A stretch of DNA of 64,000 nt from Terriglobia bacterium (GTDB lineage Bacteria > Acidobacteriota > Terriglobia > Terriglobales > Acidobacteriaceae), in assembly GCA_020073165.1 (NCBI GenBank), contig JAIQFP010000015.1, positions 1 to 64,000 on the forward strand. Reading direction: 5' to 3'. The position numbers and the translations under genes were made by a program. Of this stretch, positions 49,348 through 61,375 are shown piece after piece. The notes below the pieces were generated by a model. That model had not been told where the DNA came from, searched no databases, and worked only from the letters and a program-made list of their open reading frames with translations. Positions within the stretch are counted from its first letter, which is position 1, and every line of letters begins with the position of its first letter.

Positions 49348-49860
49348 CTATTCGGCAGCCTGGCCCGGCGCCGTGCGTGAGCGGTCCACAAGGCGGCAGC
49401 TTACGTTGGCTTCGGCCACCAGTTTGTCGCCGACATACGCCTTGCCCTCCATGCGCCCGGCGGTACCCCGCCATACCTTTACTTGCACTTCGATGCGCAA
49501 CTGGTCCCCCGGCACGACCGGGCGGCGGAAACGCGCGCGCTCGATCCCGGTGAACAATACCAGCTTCTCATTGCGGTCCTCGTACTCGGTCAGCAGCAAT
49601 ACTCCACCTGCCTGGGCCATGGCTTCCACGATCAGCACACCGGGCATGATAGGCATGTTGGGGAAGTGTCCGGCAAAAAAGGGCTCATTGATACTGACGT
49701 TCTTGATGGCAACGATGCGCTGCTTGCGCACAAGGTCAATCACGCGGTCGATCAGCAGGAAGGGGAAGCGGTGCGGCAGAATATGGAGGATATCGTTGAT
49801 ATCCAGCGTAGTCTTGGCTGTCGCTGGCGCTTCGGTTACAAGGTGAGTGGAATCGGTCAT
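49348..49860 (-). CDS. fabZ: 3-hydroxyacyl-ACP dehydratase FabZ
   Basis: A 170-residue hot-dog-fold enzyme. ILPHRFPFLLIDRV holds the catalytic histidine, and FPNMPIMPGVLIVEAMAQ the catalytic glutamate. The product feeds fatty acid elongation and shares the hydroxyacyl-ACP pool with LpxA; fabZ-lpxA adjacency is a classic arrangement. It is first in the minus-strand lipid A group. Confidence 0.96.
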   Translation of the reverse strand: MTDSTHLVTEAPATAKTTLDINDILHILPHRFPFLLIDRVIDLVRKQRIVAIKNVSINEPFFAGHFPNMPIMPGVLIVEAMAQAGGVLLLTEYEDRNEKLVLFTGIERARFRRPVVPGDQLRIEVQVKVWRGTAGRMEGKAYVGDKLVAEANVSCRLVDRSRTAPGQAAE

Positions 49861-49964
49861 GCTGGTCTCATCAGGCGCGAAGATTATACTGTATCGCCGC
49901 TGGGATCAGTCGTCAGCTAGCGCTCTTTCGTCGCCAGCGATAAGACCCCGTGAGAAGAGAATTC

Positions 49965-51155
49965 ATGGTCAAGCGAGTTCAACCCAGCAAGGACGCGGTT
50001 TCACTCCCTGCAAACGGCACGGTAGCCAGCCATTTGCGCCACTTCGAGGAACGCAAGGATGAGATTGTCCAGACCATCCGTAACTTGGTGGAGATCGAGT
50101 CGCCCAGCGACAACAAGCAGGCTGTGGACCGCGTCGGAACGCTGCTCGCCGGTCGTTTCGAGGGGATCGGAGGCCACGCCAAGTTTCATCGCGTGCAGGA
50201 CTTCGGCGACCATCTGCAGGTGGATTTCGCCGGCAAACGCGGAAAGCCGGTACTCCTGCTGGGCCACTATGACACCGTATATCCGTTGGGAACCCTGGCC
50301 AGCATGCCCTGCCGCACGACCGATGGCCGGCTCTGCGGACCAGGCGTGCTGGACATGAAATCTGGCATTGCCATGATGCTGGCGGTCATCGAGGGCCTGC
50401 TCGCGTGGCACGGAGAACTCCCCAGGCCACTTACTGTTCTGCTGGTTTCCGACGAGGAAGTGGGCAGCGATTCTTCCCGGCATATCACTGAAAGCCTGGC
50501 AAAGAAGTCAGAGGCCGTCCTGGTGCTCGAACCCTCGTATGGCTTGCAGGGAGCGGTCAAGACTGCTCGCAAAGGTGTTGGCGAGTACACCCTCAAAGTT
50601 ACTGGCAAGGCCGCCCATTCGGGACTGGATTTCGAAAAAGGTCAGAGCGCGGTTCTGGAACTGGCCCGGCAAATCCCGGTGATCGCGAAGCTGACCGCCC
50701 TGAAGCGTGGCATCACGCTGAACGTGGGCCTGGTGCAGGGTGGCACGAGGGTGAATGTTATTCCCGCTGAGGCCACGGCCACGCTGGACGTGCGGATTGC
50801 GCACATGAAAGACGCCGCTGCGATTGATCGCAAGCTGCGCCGCCTGAAGCCCTTCAACCGCAAGTGCAAGCTTGAGATCAAGGGAGGCGTGAATCGTCCA
50901 CCCATGGAGCGCACCGCCGGCGTTGCTGCCCTCTACAAGAAAGCGGCGGAGATTGCCAAACAGTTGGGTTGGAAGCTGGGTGAAGCGGCGGTGGGCGGCG
51001 GCTCGGACGGGAACTTTACTGCCGGCCTGGGGATCCCCACGCTGGACGGCCTGGGCGGCGTGGGCGACGGTGCCCATGCCCCTCACGAGTTCATCGTGAT
51101 TTCCGAGTTACCGCGGCGGGCGGCGCTGGTGGCGGCTCTGATCGAGGCGGTATAG
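49965..51155 (+). CDS. M20-family metallopeptidase (glutamate carboxypeptidase-like)
   Basis: A 396-residue di-zinc hydrolase. The metal and catalytic residues are visible: LLGHYDTVYP (H, D), GVLDMKSGIAMM (bridging D), VSDEEVGSDS (catalytic E, E), VLEPS (E), and DGAHAPHEFI (H). A dimerisation domain lies in the middle (TGKAAHSGLDFEKGQSAV). Substrate could be a glutamyl peptide or N-acyl amino acid. No signal peptide. A GTG at 49950 is an alternative start. Confidence 0.92.
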   Translation: MVKRVQPSKDAVSLPANGTVASHLRHFEERKDEIVQTIRNLVEIESPSDNKQAVDRVGTLLAGRFEGIGGHAKFHRVQDFGDHLQVDFAGKRGKPVLLLGHYDTVYPLGTLASMPCRTTDGRLCGPGVLDMKSGIAMMLAVIEGLLAWHGELPRPLTVLLVSDEEVGSDSSRHITESLAKKSEAVLVLEPSYGLQGAVKTARKGVGEYTLKVTGKAAHSGLDFEKGQSAVLELARQIPVIAKLTALKRGITLNVGLVQGGTRVNVIPAEATATLDVRIAHMKDAAAIDRKLRRLKPFNRKCKLEIKGGVNRPPMERTAGVAALYKKAAEIAKQLGWKLGEAAVGGGSDGNFTAGLGIPTLDGLGGVGDGAHAPHEFIVISELPRRAALVAALIEAV

Positions 51156-51184
51156 GCCCCACGTGCCGCGCGATTAGCAATTCT

Positions 51185-51213
51185 TTGACTCCGGCGGTCG
51201 AGTGGCCTAGAAT
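51185..51213 (+). promoter_or_regulatory. Putative sigma-70 promoter of tatA
   Basis: TTGACT (51185-51190) and TAGAAT (51208-51213) are separated by exactly 17 bp, 70 bp before the tatA start. Both hexamers match consensus in five of six and four of six positions. Confidence 0.55.
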
Positions 51214-51283
51214 TTCCACCGGGGTATCTGCAAGTTTGCATGCTCAGCGGAGCGCCTGGCGAACCCCGCGGGGAGGTTACAAA

Positions 51284-51451
51284 ATGTTAGGCAAATTGGG
51301 TTTGCCGGAGATCCTGCTGCTCTTGGCCATTGCGCTTCTGATCTTCGGGCCGAGCAAGCTAGCCGACCTGGGCAAGGGCCTGGGCGAAGGCATCAAGAAC
51401 TTCAAGTCAGCTGTAAAGGACGGCGAAGAAGGAACGGACAAGAAGTCGTAA
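51284..51451 (+). CDS. tatA: Twin-arginine translocase subunit TatA
   Basis: A 55-residue protein: one N-terminal helix (GLPEILLLLAIALLIFGPSK), the FGPSKL hinge, an amphipathic helix (LADLGKGLGEGIKNFKSAVK) and a charged tail. This is the standard TatA/TatE form. It polymerises to pass folded Tat substrates, which here would include the Rieske protein. The start is set by GGGAGG at 51270-51275; no tatB or tatC is adjacent. Confidence 0.93.
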   Translation: MLGKLGLPEILLLLAIALLIFGPSKLADLGKGLGEGIKNFKSAVKDGEEGTDKKS

Positions 51452-51499
51452 CCCGTTACTTGGGCAGTTCTCCCTCCGTAGAGACGCGGTTTGCTGCCT

Positions 51500-52099
51500 C
51501 TAAAGCATCCCCCGCTCCCGCAGCATCCGGCACACCAGGGGCACAGGCAATCCCACTACATTAAAGTAGTCACCTTCGATGCGTGAGATCCAGCGGGAAG
51601 CGATTCCCTGGATGGCGTAGGCACCAGCCTTGTCCATGGGTTCGCCCGTAGCAACGTAAGCGCGAACGTCGTCTTCTGTGAGTGGCTGCATGGTGACCAG
51701 CGTGGTCTCCGAGCGGATGTCTCCACCTCCAGTTGTCAGGTGCCGGTTCCCGGTTCGCAGCGCACTCGGACCGACCAGACATACTCCAGTCGTTACCTGA
51801 TGGGTCTTGCCTGCAAGCAATCGCAGCATGCGGGCCGCATCTTTGGCATCGCGCGGCTTACCCAGCATTTCGTCGTCGATCACAACGATCGTGTCCGCAC
51901 CAAGAATCAGATCCTCAGGTCGTTCGCGAAACACCGCGAACGCCTTCTCGCCCGCCAGACGTTCGGCGCAAGCTCTCGGTGATTCACCGACTCGGGGGAT
52001 TTCCGGAATATCCGTGGGCTGCACGACGAACGGAATCCCGGCATTACGCAGCAGATCCTGGCGTCGCGGTGAGGCGGAGGCAAGAACCAGGTCCTTCAC
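51500..52099 (-). CDS. maf: Maf-family nucleoside triphosphate pyrophosphatase
   Basis: A 199-residue enzyme. The start LVLASASPRRQDLLRNAG is the Maf signature, LGADTIVVIDDEMLGKP holds catalytic residues, and AYAIQGIASRWISRIEGDYF is the conserved C-terminal region. It hydrolyses non-canonical or specific pyrimidine nucleotides (dTTP/UTP type). The start overlaps the amidohydrolase stop by 4 bp. Confidence 0.94.
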   Translation of the reverse strand: MKDLVLASASPRRQDLLRNAGIPFVVQPTDIPEIPRVGESPRACAERLAGEKAFAVFRERPEDLILGADTIVVIDDEMLGKPRDAKDAARMLRLLAGKTHQVTTGVCLVGPSALRTGNRHLTTGGGDIRSETTLVTMQPLTEDDVRAYVATGEPMDKAGAYAIQGIASRWISRIEGDYFNVVGLPVPLVCRMLRERGML

Positions 52100-53529
52100 C
52101 GGCTCCCCACCACGCCGCGAACGGACTCAATCAACTTGGCGGAGTCGTAGCCGACGCCGTCCTTAAACACCGTCTCCACATTCTCAATGTCCTCGATCCT
52201 AGTCGAGGGATCCCCTTTGATCACCACCAGGTCAGCCTGCTTGCCGGGAGAGATAGTGCCGATCCGGTCGGATTCTCCCAGGAATTGCGCGCCGTTGGCC
52301 GTGGCAACATGAATGGCCTCCAGCGGAGTAAATCCAGCTTCAACCAGCAGTTCTACTTCACGTTGGTCGCCATAACCGGCAACCACGCCTCCCATTCCGG
52401 TCGGGTCGAGTCCAGCGAGCAGCAGGCCGCCAGCCTTGGCGAACGCCAGTTCGAATTCCATCTCCTTCTTGAAGGCGGCGGGCCAGGGCGACGCATCGCT
52501 GCCGTACCGCTGCTTGATGAACTTGGCATCGGACGCCCGGACTTTGTTGGCCAGGACGGCACTGCGGGCGTCCGGTGCAAGCGCGTCGAGAACTCGCTGC
52601 TGGAGGGCAGGCCGGCCAGGAACGAACATCTCAAACACCGGCAGTGTTGAGGTGACGGCGACATGGTGCTGGATGAGATCGACGATGGTATCGTGCAGCG
52701 GCCCAGTCTGCACATCCAGCTTGGAGATGAAGTCCATGTCTTCCGGCCGCGACGGACACTCACCCGGCTTCTTCCAGGGAAAAAATTCCGTATCCACCAC
52801 CAGTCCGTGCTCGAGATCGTCGATACCGAGGCCGGCAGCTTCGCGGAATCCGATCGAGCACAGGTGTCCGGTAACCTTGGCTCCGCGCTTGTGCGCCGCT
52901 GTAGTCGCGGCAGAGAGCTCGGCAGGCGTGATGAACATGTAGGCTTTGAAGTTGTCCACGCCTTGATCCAGCCAGAAGTTGACCGTCTTGGTGGCGTCGT
53001 CGGGCCCGGCCAGCTGGTGCATCTGCAGGGCCCAGGAGCCCGCGCCTTCCAGATACGGCCCGGTCACGTGAATTTTGGGGCCGGGCACTTTCCCGCCGTC
53101 AATCTGCTTCTTGATTTCCAGATCGGTGTAGGGCTCGAGAGAGCCAGTGGTGCGAATCGTAGTGACTCCTCCAGCCAGGTAGAGTCGCGAAAAACTGAAG
53201 CCCATCTCGCCAAAGATGCCATTGCCCATGGGATAAAACAGATGGTCATGCATGCCTACCAGGCCGGGGATCACGCTGTATCCGTGCAAGTCCAGGACCT
53301 GAGCATCGTGGGGAATGTTTGCTGATGCTGCCGGGGAGACTGATTGAATCTTTCCGTTGGCGAACAGTACTGTCTGATCTTCTTGCGCTGGAGCGCCGGT
53401 GCCGTCAATTACCCGTGCGTGTGTCAGCGCCACCACGGGCGCGTCTACCTTCACGAACTCGCGCGCCTGTTGCCCGAACCCAAGCAAGGGAGCAAGCAAG
53501 CCAACCAATGCGATCAAGAACCTGCGCAT
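52096..53529 (-). CDS. Exported amidohydrolase
   Basis: A 477-residue protein with a signal peptide (1-20, FGQQ). Amidohydrolase features: DLHGYSVIPGLVGMHDHLFY with the metal-binding H-x-H, a TGHLC histidine mid-barrel, and a typical C-terminal SPGKQADLVVIKGDPS. Probably an imidazolonepropionase/prolidase-like enzyme acting in the periplasm on a cyclic amide or peptide. It is coupled to maf by a 4-bp overlap, which looks incidental in function. Confidence 0.9.
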   Translation of the reverse strand: MRRFLIALVGLLAPLLGFGQQAREFVKVDAPVVALTHARVIDGTGAPAQEDQTVLFANGKIQSVSPAASANIPHDAQVLDLHGYSVIPGLVGMHDHLFYPMGNGIFGEMGFSFSRLYLAGGVTTIRTTGSLEPYTDLEIKKQIDGGKVPGPKIHVTGPYLEGAGSWALQMHQLAGPDDATKTVNFWLDQGVDNFKAYMFITPAELSAATTAAHKRGAKVTGHLCSIGFREAAGLGIDDLEHGLVVDTEFFPWKKPGECPSRPEDMDFISKLDVQTGPLHDTIVDLIQHHVAVTSTLPVFEMFVPGRPALQQRVLDALAPDARSAVLANKVRASDAKFIKQRYGSDASPWPAAFKKEMEFELAFAKAGGLLLAGLDPTGMGGVVAGYGDQREVELLVEAGFTPLEAIHVATANGAQFLGESDRIGTISPGKQADLVVIKGDPSTRIEDIENVETVFKDGVGYDSAKLIESVRGVVGSR

Positions 53530-53578
53530 GTGCTCCTCCGATAAGGCAGTTGGATTGTACCGAAAAGCCGCATCGCTG

Positions 53579-53613
53579 AGCTGAGATCTAGGAACCGGGA
53601 ACTGAGAACCGCT
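53579..53613. repeat. Heptamer array upstream of lepA
   Basis: AGCTGAG, ATCTAGG, AACCGGG, AACTGAG, AACCGCT: five 7-bp units of the same AACxGxG family as at the hemE end. It runs into the likely -35 region of lepA (TAGAAT -10 at 53624-53629). Confidence 0.7.
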
Positions 53614-53650
53614 TCTCCCCTGTTAGAATCAAAGCTTAAGCCCTTTCGCC

Positions 53651-55459
<1,809 letters not shown>

Positions 55460-55472
55460 CCTGCTTGGGACT

Positions 55473-55925
55473 ATGATGCAGCGTTTCATCGACAGCCATC
55501 CGTTCATTCCCTTCCTGATCTTCCCGCTCTTCTGGTGCGCGATCTTGTGGCTGATTGGCAAATTCAGCGGGTGGTCGGCGCTCGCCCAGAGGTTTCGCTT
55601 GACTTCGTCCTTCCTCGGCCAGAGGTCGAGTTTTCAGAGTGCTCGCATGCGTTGGGGAGCGAACTATGGGAGTTGTCTGACCGTCGGGGCTGACGCCTCG
55701 GGACTCTATTTGGCGGTCATGTTCATCTTTCGCACCGGGCATCCGTCCCTGCTGTTGCCCTGGCACGAAGTCTCGGTCCAAAGGCGTTGGAAAATGGTTT
55801 TCTTCCGCTACGTCGAACTGACGCTGGGCCGGGAGGAGCAGATTCCCTTTCGGATTAGTGGACGTCTGGCAGACCGAATCCAGGCTGCAGCCGGGGCAAA
55901 CTGGCCAGTTGAAGCGGTTACCTAG
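55473..55925 (+). CDS. Small membrane-anchored hypothetical protein
   Basis: A 150-residue protein with one hydrophobic segment (FIPFLIFPLFWCAILWLIG, about 12-30) and a basic, beta-rich cytoplasmic part (HEVSVQRRWKMVFFRYVELT). No family is recognised. Close spacing with lepA suggests co-transcription; the role is unknown. Confidence 0.6.
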   Translation: MMQRFIDSHPFIPFLIFPLFWCAILWLIGKFSGWSALAQRFRLTSSFLGQRSSFQSARMRWGANYGSCLTVGADASGLYLAVMFIFRTGHPSLLLPWHEVSVQRRWKMVFFRYVELTLGREEQIPFRISGRLADRIQAAAGANWPVEAVT

Positions 55926-56197
55926 AGCCTTCGCGCGACGGGACAGGTTTCGTCATGTGTGCAAATCTCAAAGGTTGCACGGAATTCTCGCCGACCGTAC
56001 TAGCCCCAGCCAGATGTTGCTGAGACCGTTAACTCCTTTTTAACTGGTATCTTAGGCCTTCCTGCGAACGGGGATCCCGCTATCCTCGCAGTCCGTGCAA
56101 GTCAAGCCTGGCGGAGCAGTCTTCAATTCCACAACCTTTTCCACAAGGAAGGCAGCCTCTAGGTGATGCTGATCACCGCCCCGATGTCAACCGCCCT

Positions 56198-57565
56198 TCA
56201 CTCCTCCGGCGCCCCCATCCCACCGGCCAGCGACTCGAACCGGGTGGAGTTCTTGAGGAAGGCCATCTTGAGCCGCCCAGTCGGACCGTTGCGTTGTTTA
56301 GCAATAATGATTTCGGCAATACCATCCAACTCCGGCTCGTCCGGCTTATAAATTTCTTCGCGAAAGATGAAGGCCACCACGTCGGCGTCTTGCTCGATCG
56401 ATCCCGACTCGCGCAGGTCAGCGAGCTGCGGGCGATGGTCGCCGCCACGGCTCTCTGGCGCGCGGCTCAACTGGGAGAGCGCAACCACGGGGACATTCAA
56501 TTCCTTTGCCAACCCTTTAAGGCCACGAGAAATCGCCGACACTTCCTGGGTACGGTTCTCGTAGCGTCGCCCGCCGCCGGACATCAGCTGCAGGTAATCC
56601 ACGATAATCAGGTCGAGCGCTCCCTGGGACTGGTACAGGCGTTTGGCCTTGGCGCGCATTTCGCTGAGCGCGATACCCGGAGTGTCGTCGATGAAGATGG
56701 GTGCATGCGCCAGTTGCTCCATGGCGTGCACCACCTTGTCCATGTCCTCGCGCCACAGCGAGCCGGTGCGCATCCGGTGTGAGTCCACTTTGGCCTTGGA
56801 ACACAGCAGGCGCAAGAGCAGCGCCTCGCGCGACATTTCCAGGGAGAACATCCCCACCGTTTTATTGTCTTCGATGGCTGCGTTCTCCGCGATGTTCATG
56901 GCGAGCGCCGTCTTGCCCATGGAGGGGCGCGCCGCGATAATGATTAGGTCAGCGCGTTGCAATCCGCTGGTCATCTCGTCGAAGTCGGCGTAATGGGTGG
57001 CCAGGCCAGTGATGCGCTGGCCGCGCTGTAACAGGGCGTCCACCGAGCCGAACGATTCCTTGACGATCTCCTGCACGCCCATGAACCCGCGCCCGATACG
57101 CTTCTCCGACAACTGGAAGATGGCGGCTTCGGCGTCGTTGAGAATCTCTTCGGCAGCATCGCTCTGCTCGCTGGCGCGCGCAATGGCGGCATTTGAGGCG
57201 TGGATCAGCCCGCGCAGCAACGCCTTGTCGCGGACAATCTTGATGTAATGCTCGATGCTGGGGCGGTCGGGAACGCCGTCGAGCAATCCCGAGATGTAGC
57301 CCACATCGCCGATGGCCTCCAGTTCTTTCCGGCGATCCAGTTCCTCGACCAGCGTGATGAGATCAATGGCCCGCGAGGACTCCGCCAGATCCACCATGCG
57401 CGTGTAGATGCGGCGATGAGAGTCGAGCGAGAAGTCCTCGGGCTTCAGATGCTCAGCCGCCTGGTTGTAGGCCAGGTTGTCGAGGAGAATCGCGCCCAGG
57501 ATCGAGCGCTCGGCTTCAACATTTGCCGGGAGACTATGCGCGAGACTGTAATCGGTGGTTGCCAA
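56198..57565 (-). CDS. dnaB: Replicative DNA helicase DnaB
   Basis: A 455-residue hexameric helicase. The N-terminal helical domain (1-100: NVEAERSILGAILLDN) is followed by the RecA-like motor: Walker A ARPSMGKTALAMNIAENAA, DTPGIALSEMRAKAKRL with the following DLIIVDYLQLMSGGG (Walker B), and the arginine finger region SRGLKGLAKELNVPV. The start is TTG at 57565. The leader (57566-57790) is lower in GC than its surroundings. It unwinds DNA at the replication fork and recruits DnaG, encoded at 61.4 kb. Confidence 0.96.
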   Translation of the reverse strand: MATTDYSLAHSLPANVEAERSILGAILLDNLAYNQAAEHLKPEDFSLDSHRRIYTRMVDLAESSRAIDLITLVEELDRRKELEAIGDVGYISGLLDGVPDRPSIEHYIKIVRDKALLRGLIHASNAAIARASEQSDAAEEILNDAEAAIFQLSEKRIGRGFMGVQEIVKESFGSVDALLQRGQRITGLATHYADFDEMTSGLQRADLIIIAARPSMGKTALAMNIAENAAIEDNKTVGMFSLEMSREALLLRLLCSKAKVDSHRMRTGSLWREDMDKVVHAMEQLAHAPIFIDDTPGIALSEMRAKAKRLYQSQGALDLIIVDYLQLMSGGGRRYENRTQEVSAISRGLKGLAKELNVPVVALSQLSRAPESRGGDHRPQLADLRESGSIEQDADVVAFIFREEIYKPDEPELDGIAEIIIAKQRNGPTGRLKMAFLKNSTRFESLAGGMGAPEE

Positions 57566-57768
57566 GGGCCCTTTTTATCCGTTGCAGAGAAAGTTTGGAG
57601 AGTGCGAGCGTGATAGTAACGATGAACGAGTTGTGAATGTGAAGTACTTCTTTGGAAAACGAAGAACAAACCAATTTTTTTTCGGTTGCATAAATGCTCG
57701 CCAGCAATGCGTCAGTTGTAATCGGAAGTATAGGCAAACAAAAAGCGAATATCAAGCGGGGAAGCGCA

Positions 57769-57792
57769 GACTCCTGACTCCTGACTCCTGAG
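57769..57792. repeat. Heptamer array (GACTCCT)3
   Basis: Three perfect copies of GACTCCT and a partial fourth unit (GAG). It borders the minus-strand terminator at 57795. Confidence 0.8.
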
Positions 57793-57794
57793 AC

Positions 57795-57831
57795 CAAAAT
57801 TAAAGCGGCCCAGGCCAGCCACCCGGGCCGC
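57795..57831 (-). terminator. Rho-independent terminator, minus strand
   Basis: GCGGCCC (57825-57831 on the minus strand) pairs with GGGCCGC (57805-57811), followed by TTTAATTTTG. It would end minus-strand transcripts that come from the 58385-59197 gene or from a small RNA in between. Confidence 0.65.
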
Positions 57832-58384
57832 ATTGCTCGTGGATGTCTCGGCGCCCGCGTTCTCACCGCCAGAGGCGGCGCGGTATGCGCTCACTCAACG
57901 GTATCCCCGAAGGAACCCGTTCGCGGCGCACGCCGCAGATCAGAGATCCACGGCGATTGCGTGGGTTGGTGGCCCAGTCCTGCCATGTGGAAGGACTTTC
58001 CGAGAAGGCCGCAACGCCCGGGTGTCCGGAACCGCGCCGGAACGCGTTTCCTGAAAACCCTCCCGGCAATTCACCCTCGAGAACCGCCGGGAACCACCAA
58101 CTCTGCCGCACTCTCCAGCAGGGCCTCAGACATCTCACGTATGCAGTGCGAGCACTTTGCAAGAAGGGGTACGAGAGCGCAACTGAAAACTGGTGCTCTT
58201 TTGTGCGAAAACTGTGGACGGCGGGAATTGTTTGTGGACGGGACTGGAAAACAGGGAAGAAACTGGCACGGGGGCACAGGGGAAGAGAAGAATTTCAGCG
58301 AGTATCCCCGCTGGACAGTGGAGGGCGGCTGTTCCCACGTGATCTCCAGGGGCGGGTGGGCACACCGCCCCCATGTGAGCCGGC

Positions 58385-59197
58385 TTAGTTTTTGTCGCTG
58401 GGTTGCTTGGTCTTAGGCCAGACCTGCAGCCGCACGGCGGGCTCGGCGGAGGATGGCGGGAGGGTAGTGGTCGAGACCCCGGTGACAGTATTGAGCATGA
58501 ACCAGGCTCCGCCTCCGTCGCCCACGCCCGACCCGTCAGGTCCGAATATGTAGTTGCCACTCTCACCGCCGGTGAAGCCTCCAAAAGTCACGGTGACGTA
58601 ACCATACTTGTCAGCGGTGATCGAAGTGACGTTGATAGGTGGGGAAAATCCTCCAACCAGGAGAGTGCTCAGGTTGTTCTTCTGCACCCTGACGGCCTGC
58701 GGGCTTTGATCGGTTCCGATGAAAATGAACCTGTTGTTGGCCGCCATGGAACACAGTGCCGTGCTGCCACCAGTAAGAGGCAGGTTAACGGTTCTGAGCA
58801 ATGTGACGGTGACCGTGTCGCTTGAGGTAGTCACCGTGTCGGTCTTCTTATAGACGTAGAGAGTCACACCGTTGCCGGTGCTTCCGCTGGCAATGTCCAC
58901 AACATAGATGGCCCGCGTGACAGTGTTTCCGTTCGTGCTGGGATTGCCTTCCATCAAGGCGCCCCCTCTGCCGAACGGTCCCAGACTGCCCGCGCCATAA
59001 CAGCCCGAGCTGTCTTGCGTGGAACCGCACACAATCCACGTGAAGTTCTGGTAGCCAGCGCCGGTAAAGTAGTTGGTGTAGAGGGTGGAATCTGGCGGGG
59101 CGGGCGGGGTAGTTGTGTTGCGTCCATAAGCCGGAGCGACCAGGCTAATGGCCAGCACAGATACCGAGAACGCGAGGGCGAATTGGAGCTTTGACAT
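58385..59197 (-). CDS. Exported hypothetical protein
   Basis: A 270-residue protein. The ATG 59197 is fixed by AGGAG seven bases upstream and by the signal peptide (LQFALAFSVSVLAISLVAPA). The mature protein is low in charge and rich in Thr, Gly and Ser, with NYFTGAGYQNFTWIVCGST, CGSTQDSSGCYG (possible disulphide) and repeated short strands (GVTLYVYKKTDTVTTSSD). Probably an extracytoplasmic beta-rich protein. No family is recognised. Confidence 0.7.
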   Translation of the reverse strand: MSKLQFALAFSVSVLAISLVAPAYGRNTTTPPAPPDSTLYTNYFTGAGYQNFTWIVCGSTQDSSGCYGAGSLGPFGRGGALMEGNPSTNGNTVTRAIYVVDIASGSTGNGVTLYVYKKTDTVTTSSDTVTVTLLRTVNLPLTGGSTALCSMAANNRFIFIGTDQSPQAVRVQKNNLSTLLVGGFSPPINVTSITADKYGYVTVTFGGFTGGESGNYIFGPDGSGVGDGGGAWFMLNTVTGVSTTTLPPSSAEPAVRLQVWPKTKQPSDKN

Positions 59198-59395
59198 TCG
59201 ACTTCTCCTGGGGAATCCAGTACATCCACGGATTCTCAAAAATCTCGTGCAGATAAGCACAGCGTAAGGCGGCACTTTTCCCGACTGGCTGTGAAAAGCG
59301 CGGATTATTCTGTGCGCAATTGATTCGGCTGTCAATATGGGATGTGGGCTTCCCGTCTGACGCGAGGTTTCTCCAAGATCGTAACCTGCGGGCGC

Positions 59396-59422
59396 AAGAA
59401 AGGGCGCGATTGCTCGCGCCCT
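59396..59422 (-). terminator. Rho-independent terminator after rpoD
   Basis: A perfect 9-bp stem AGGGCGCGA/TCGCGCCCT (59401-59409, 59414-59422) with 4-nt loop; on the minus strand TTCTTG follows. It lies about 37 bp after the rpoD stop, beyond a heptamer array. Confidence 0.75.
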
Positions 59423-59430
59423 GATTCTCC

Positions 59431-59458
59431 GATCTAGAATCTGCAATCTGAAATCCGG
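59431..59458. repeat. Heptamer array at rpoD stop
   Basis: GATCTAG, AATCTGC, AATCTGA, AATCCGG: four 7-bp units ending directly at the rpoD stop codon (59459-59461). Confidence 0.75.
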
Positions 59459-61153
<1,695 letters not shown>

Positions 61154-61375
61154 AACGGATTATCCTCTGTCGTCCGTCGGAGCGGACGTTCTCAGCGTTA
61201 TGAGCGGGTGGGACGTGAAGTTGCGGAATGGTGCGACTGCACAAACTTTCAGAGTATAGCACGAGGGTCCCACCCCCGCCATGCGAAACTTAACGTGATC
61301 TGGTGCCATTCCGCCCTATGTTACTCCATGCTAATAACTTAGATGGCATCTGAGCCTGTTTAGTTTCAGGGTTCT

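Larger units (their letters stand above)
57566..58384. other. Long intergenic region with possible structured RNA
   Basis: No convincing protein gene; open frames on either strand have atypical composition and no ribosome binding site. On the minus strand, 58020-57841 folds into several local hairpins: AGTCCT/AGGACT, GCGGC/GCCGC, AACGG/CCGTT, CCGCC/GGCGG. An enclosing TCTCGG/CCGAGA pairing is also possible. The terminator at 57795-57831 follows. This suggests a minus-strand ncRNA or a long structured 3' region of the gene ending at 58385. It does not match RNase P, tmRNA or SRP RNA signatures. Confidence 0.35.

Noticed and set aside
57769-57792. CRISPR-like or microsatellite repeat
   Set aside because: Units are 7 bp without spacers, so not a CRISPR; it belongs to the heptamer arrays. 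No CRISPR array or cas gene was seen in the window.
57795-58384. RNase P RNA, tmRNA or SRP RNA in the dnaB upstream gap
   Set aside because: None of the conserved sequence signatures of these RNAs was found (for example no GGAAGUCCGGGCU-like core, no tRNA-like ends, no GGAAGCAGC loop).
57843-58416. Two overlapping plus-strand open frames, one with CENCG
   Set aside because: No ribosome binding site, Arg/Pro/Gly-rich composition, overlapping in different frames; the apparent zinc-ribbon residues are not part of a recognisable fold.
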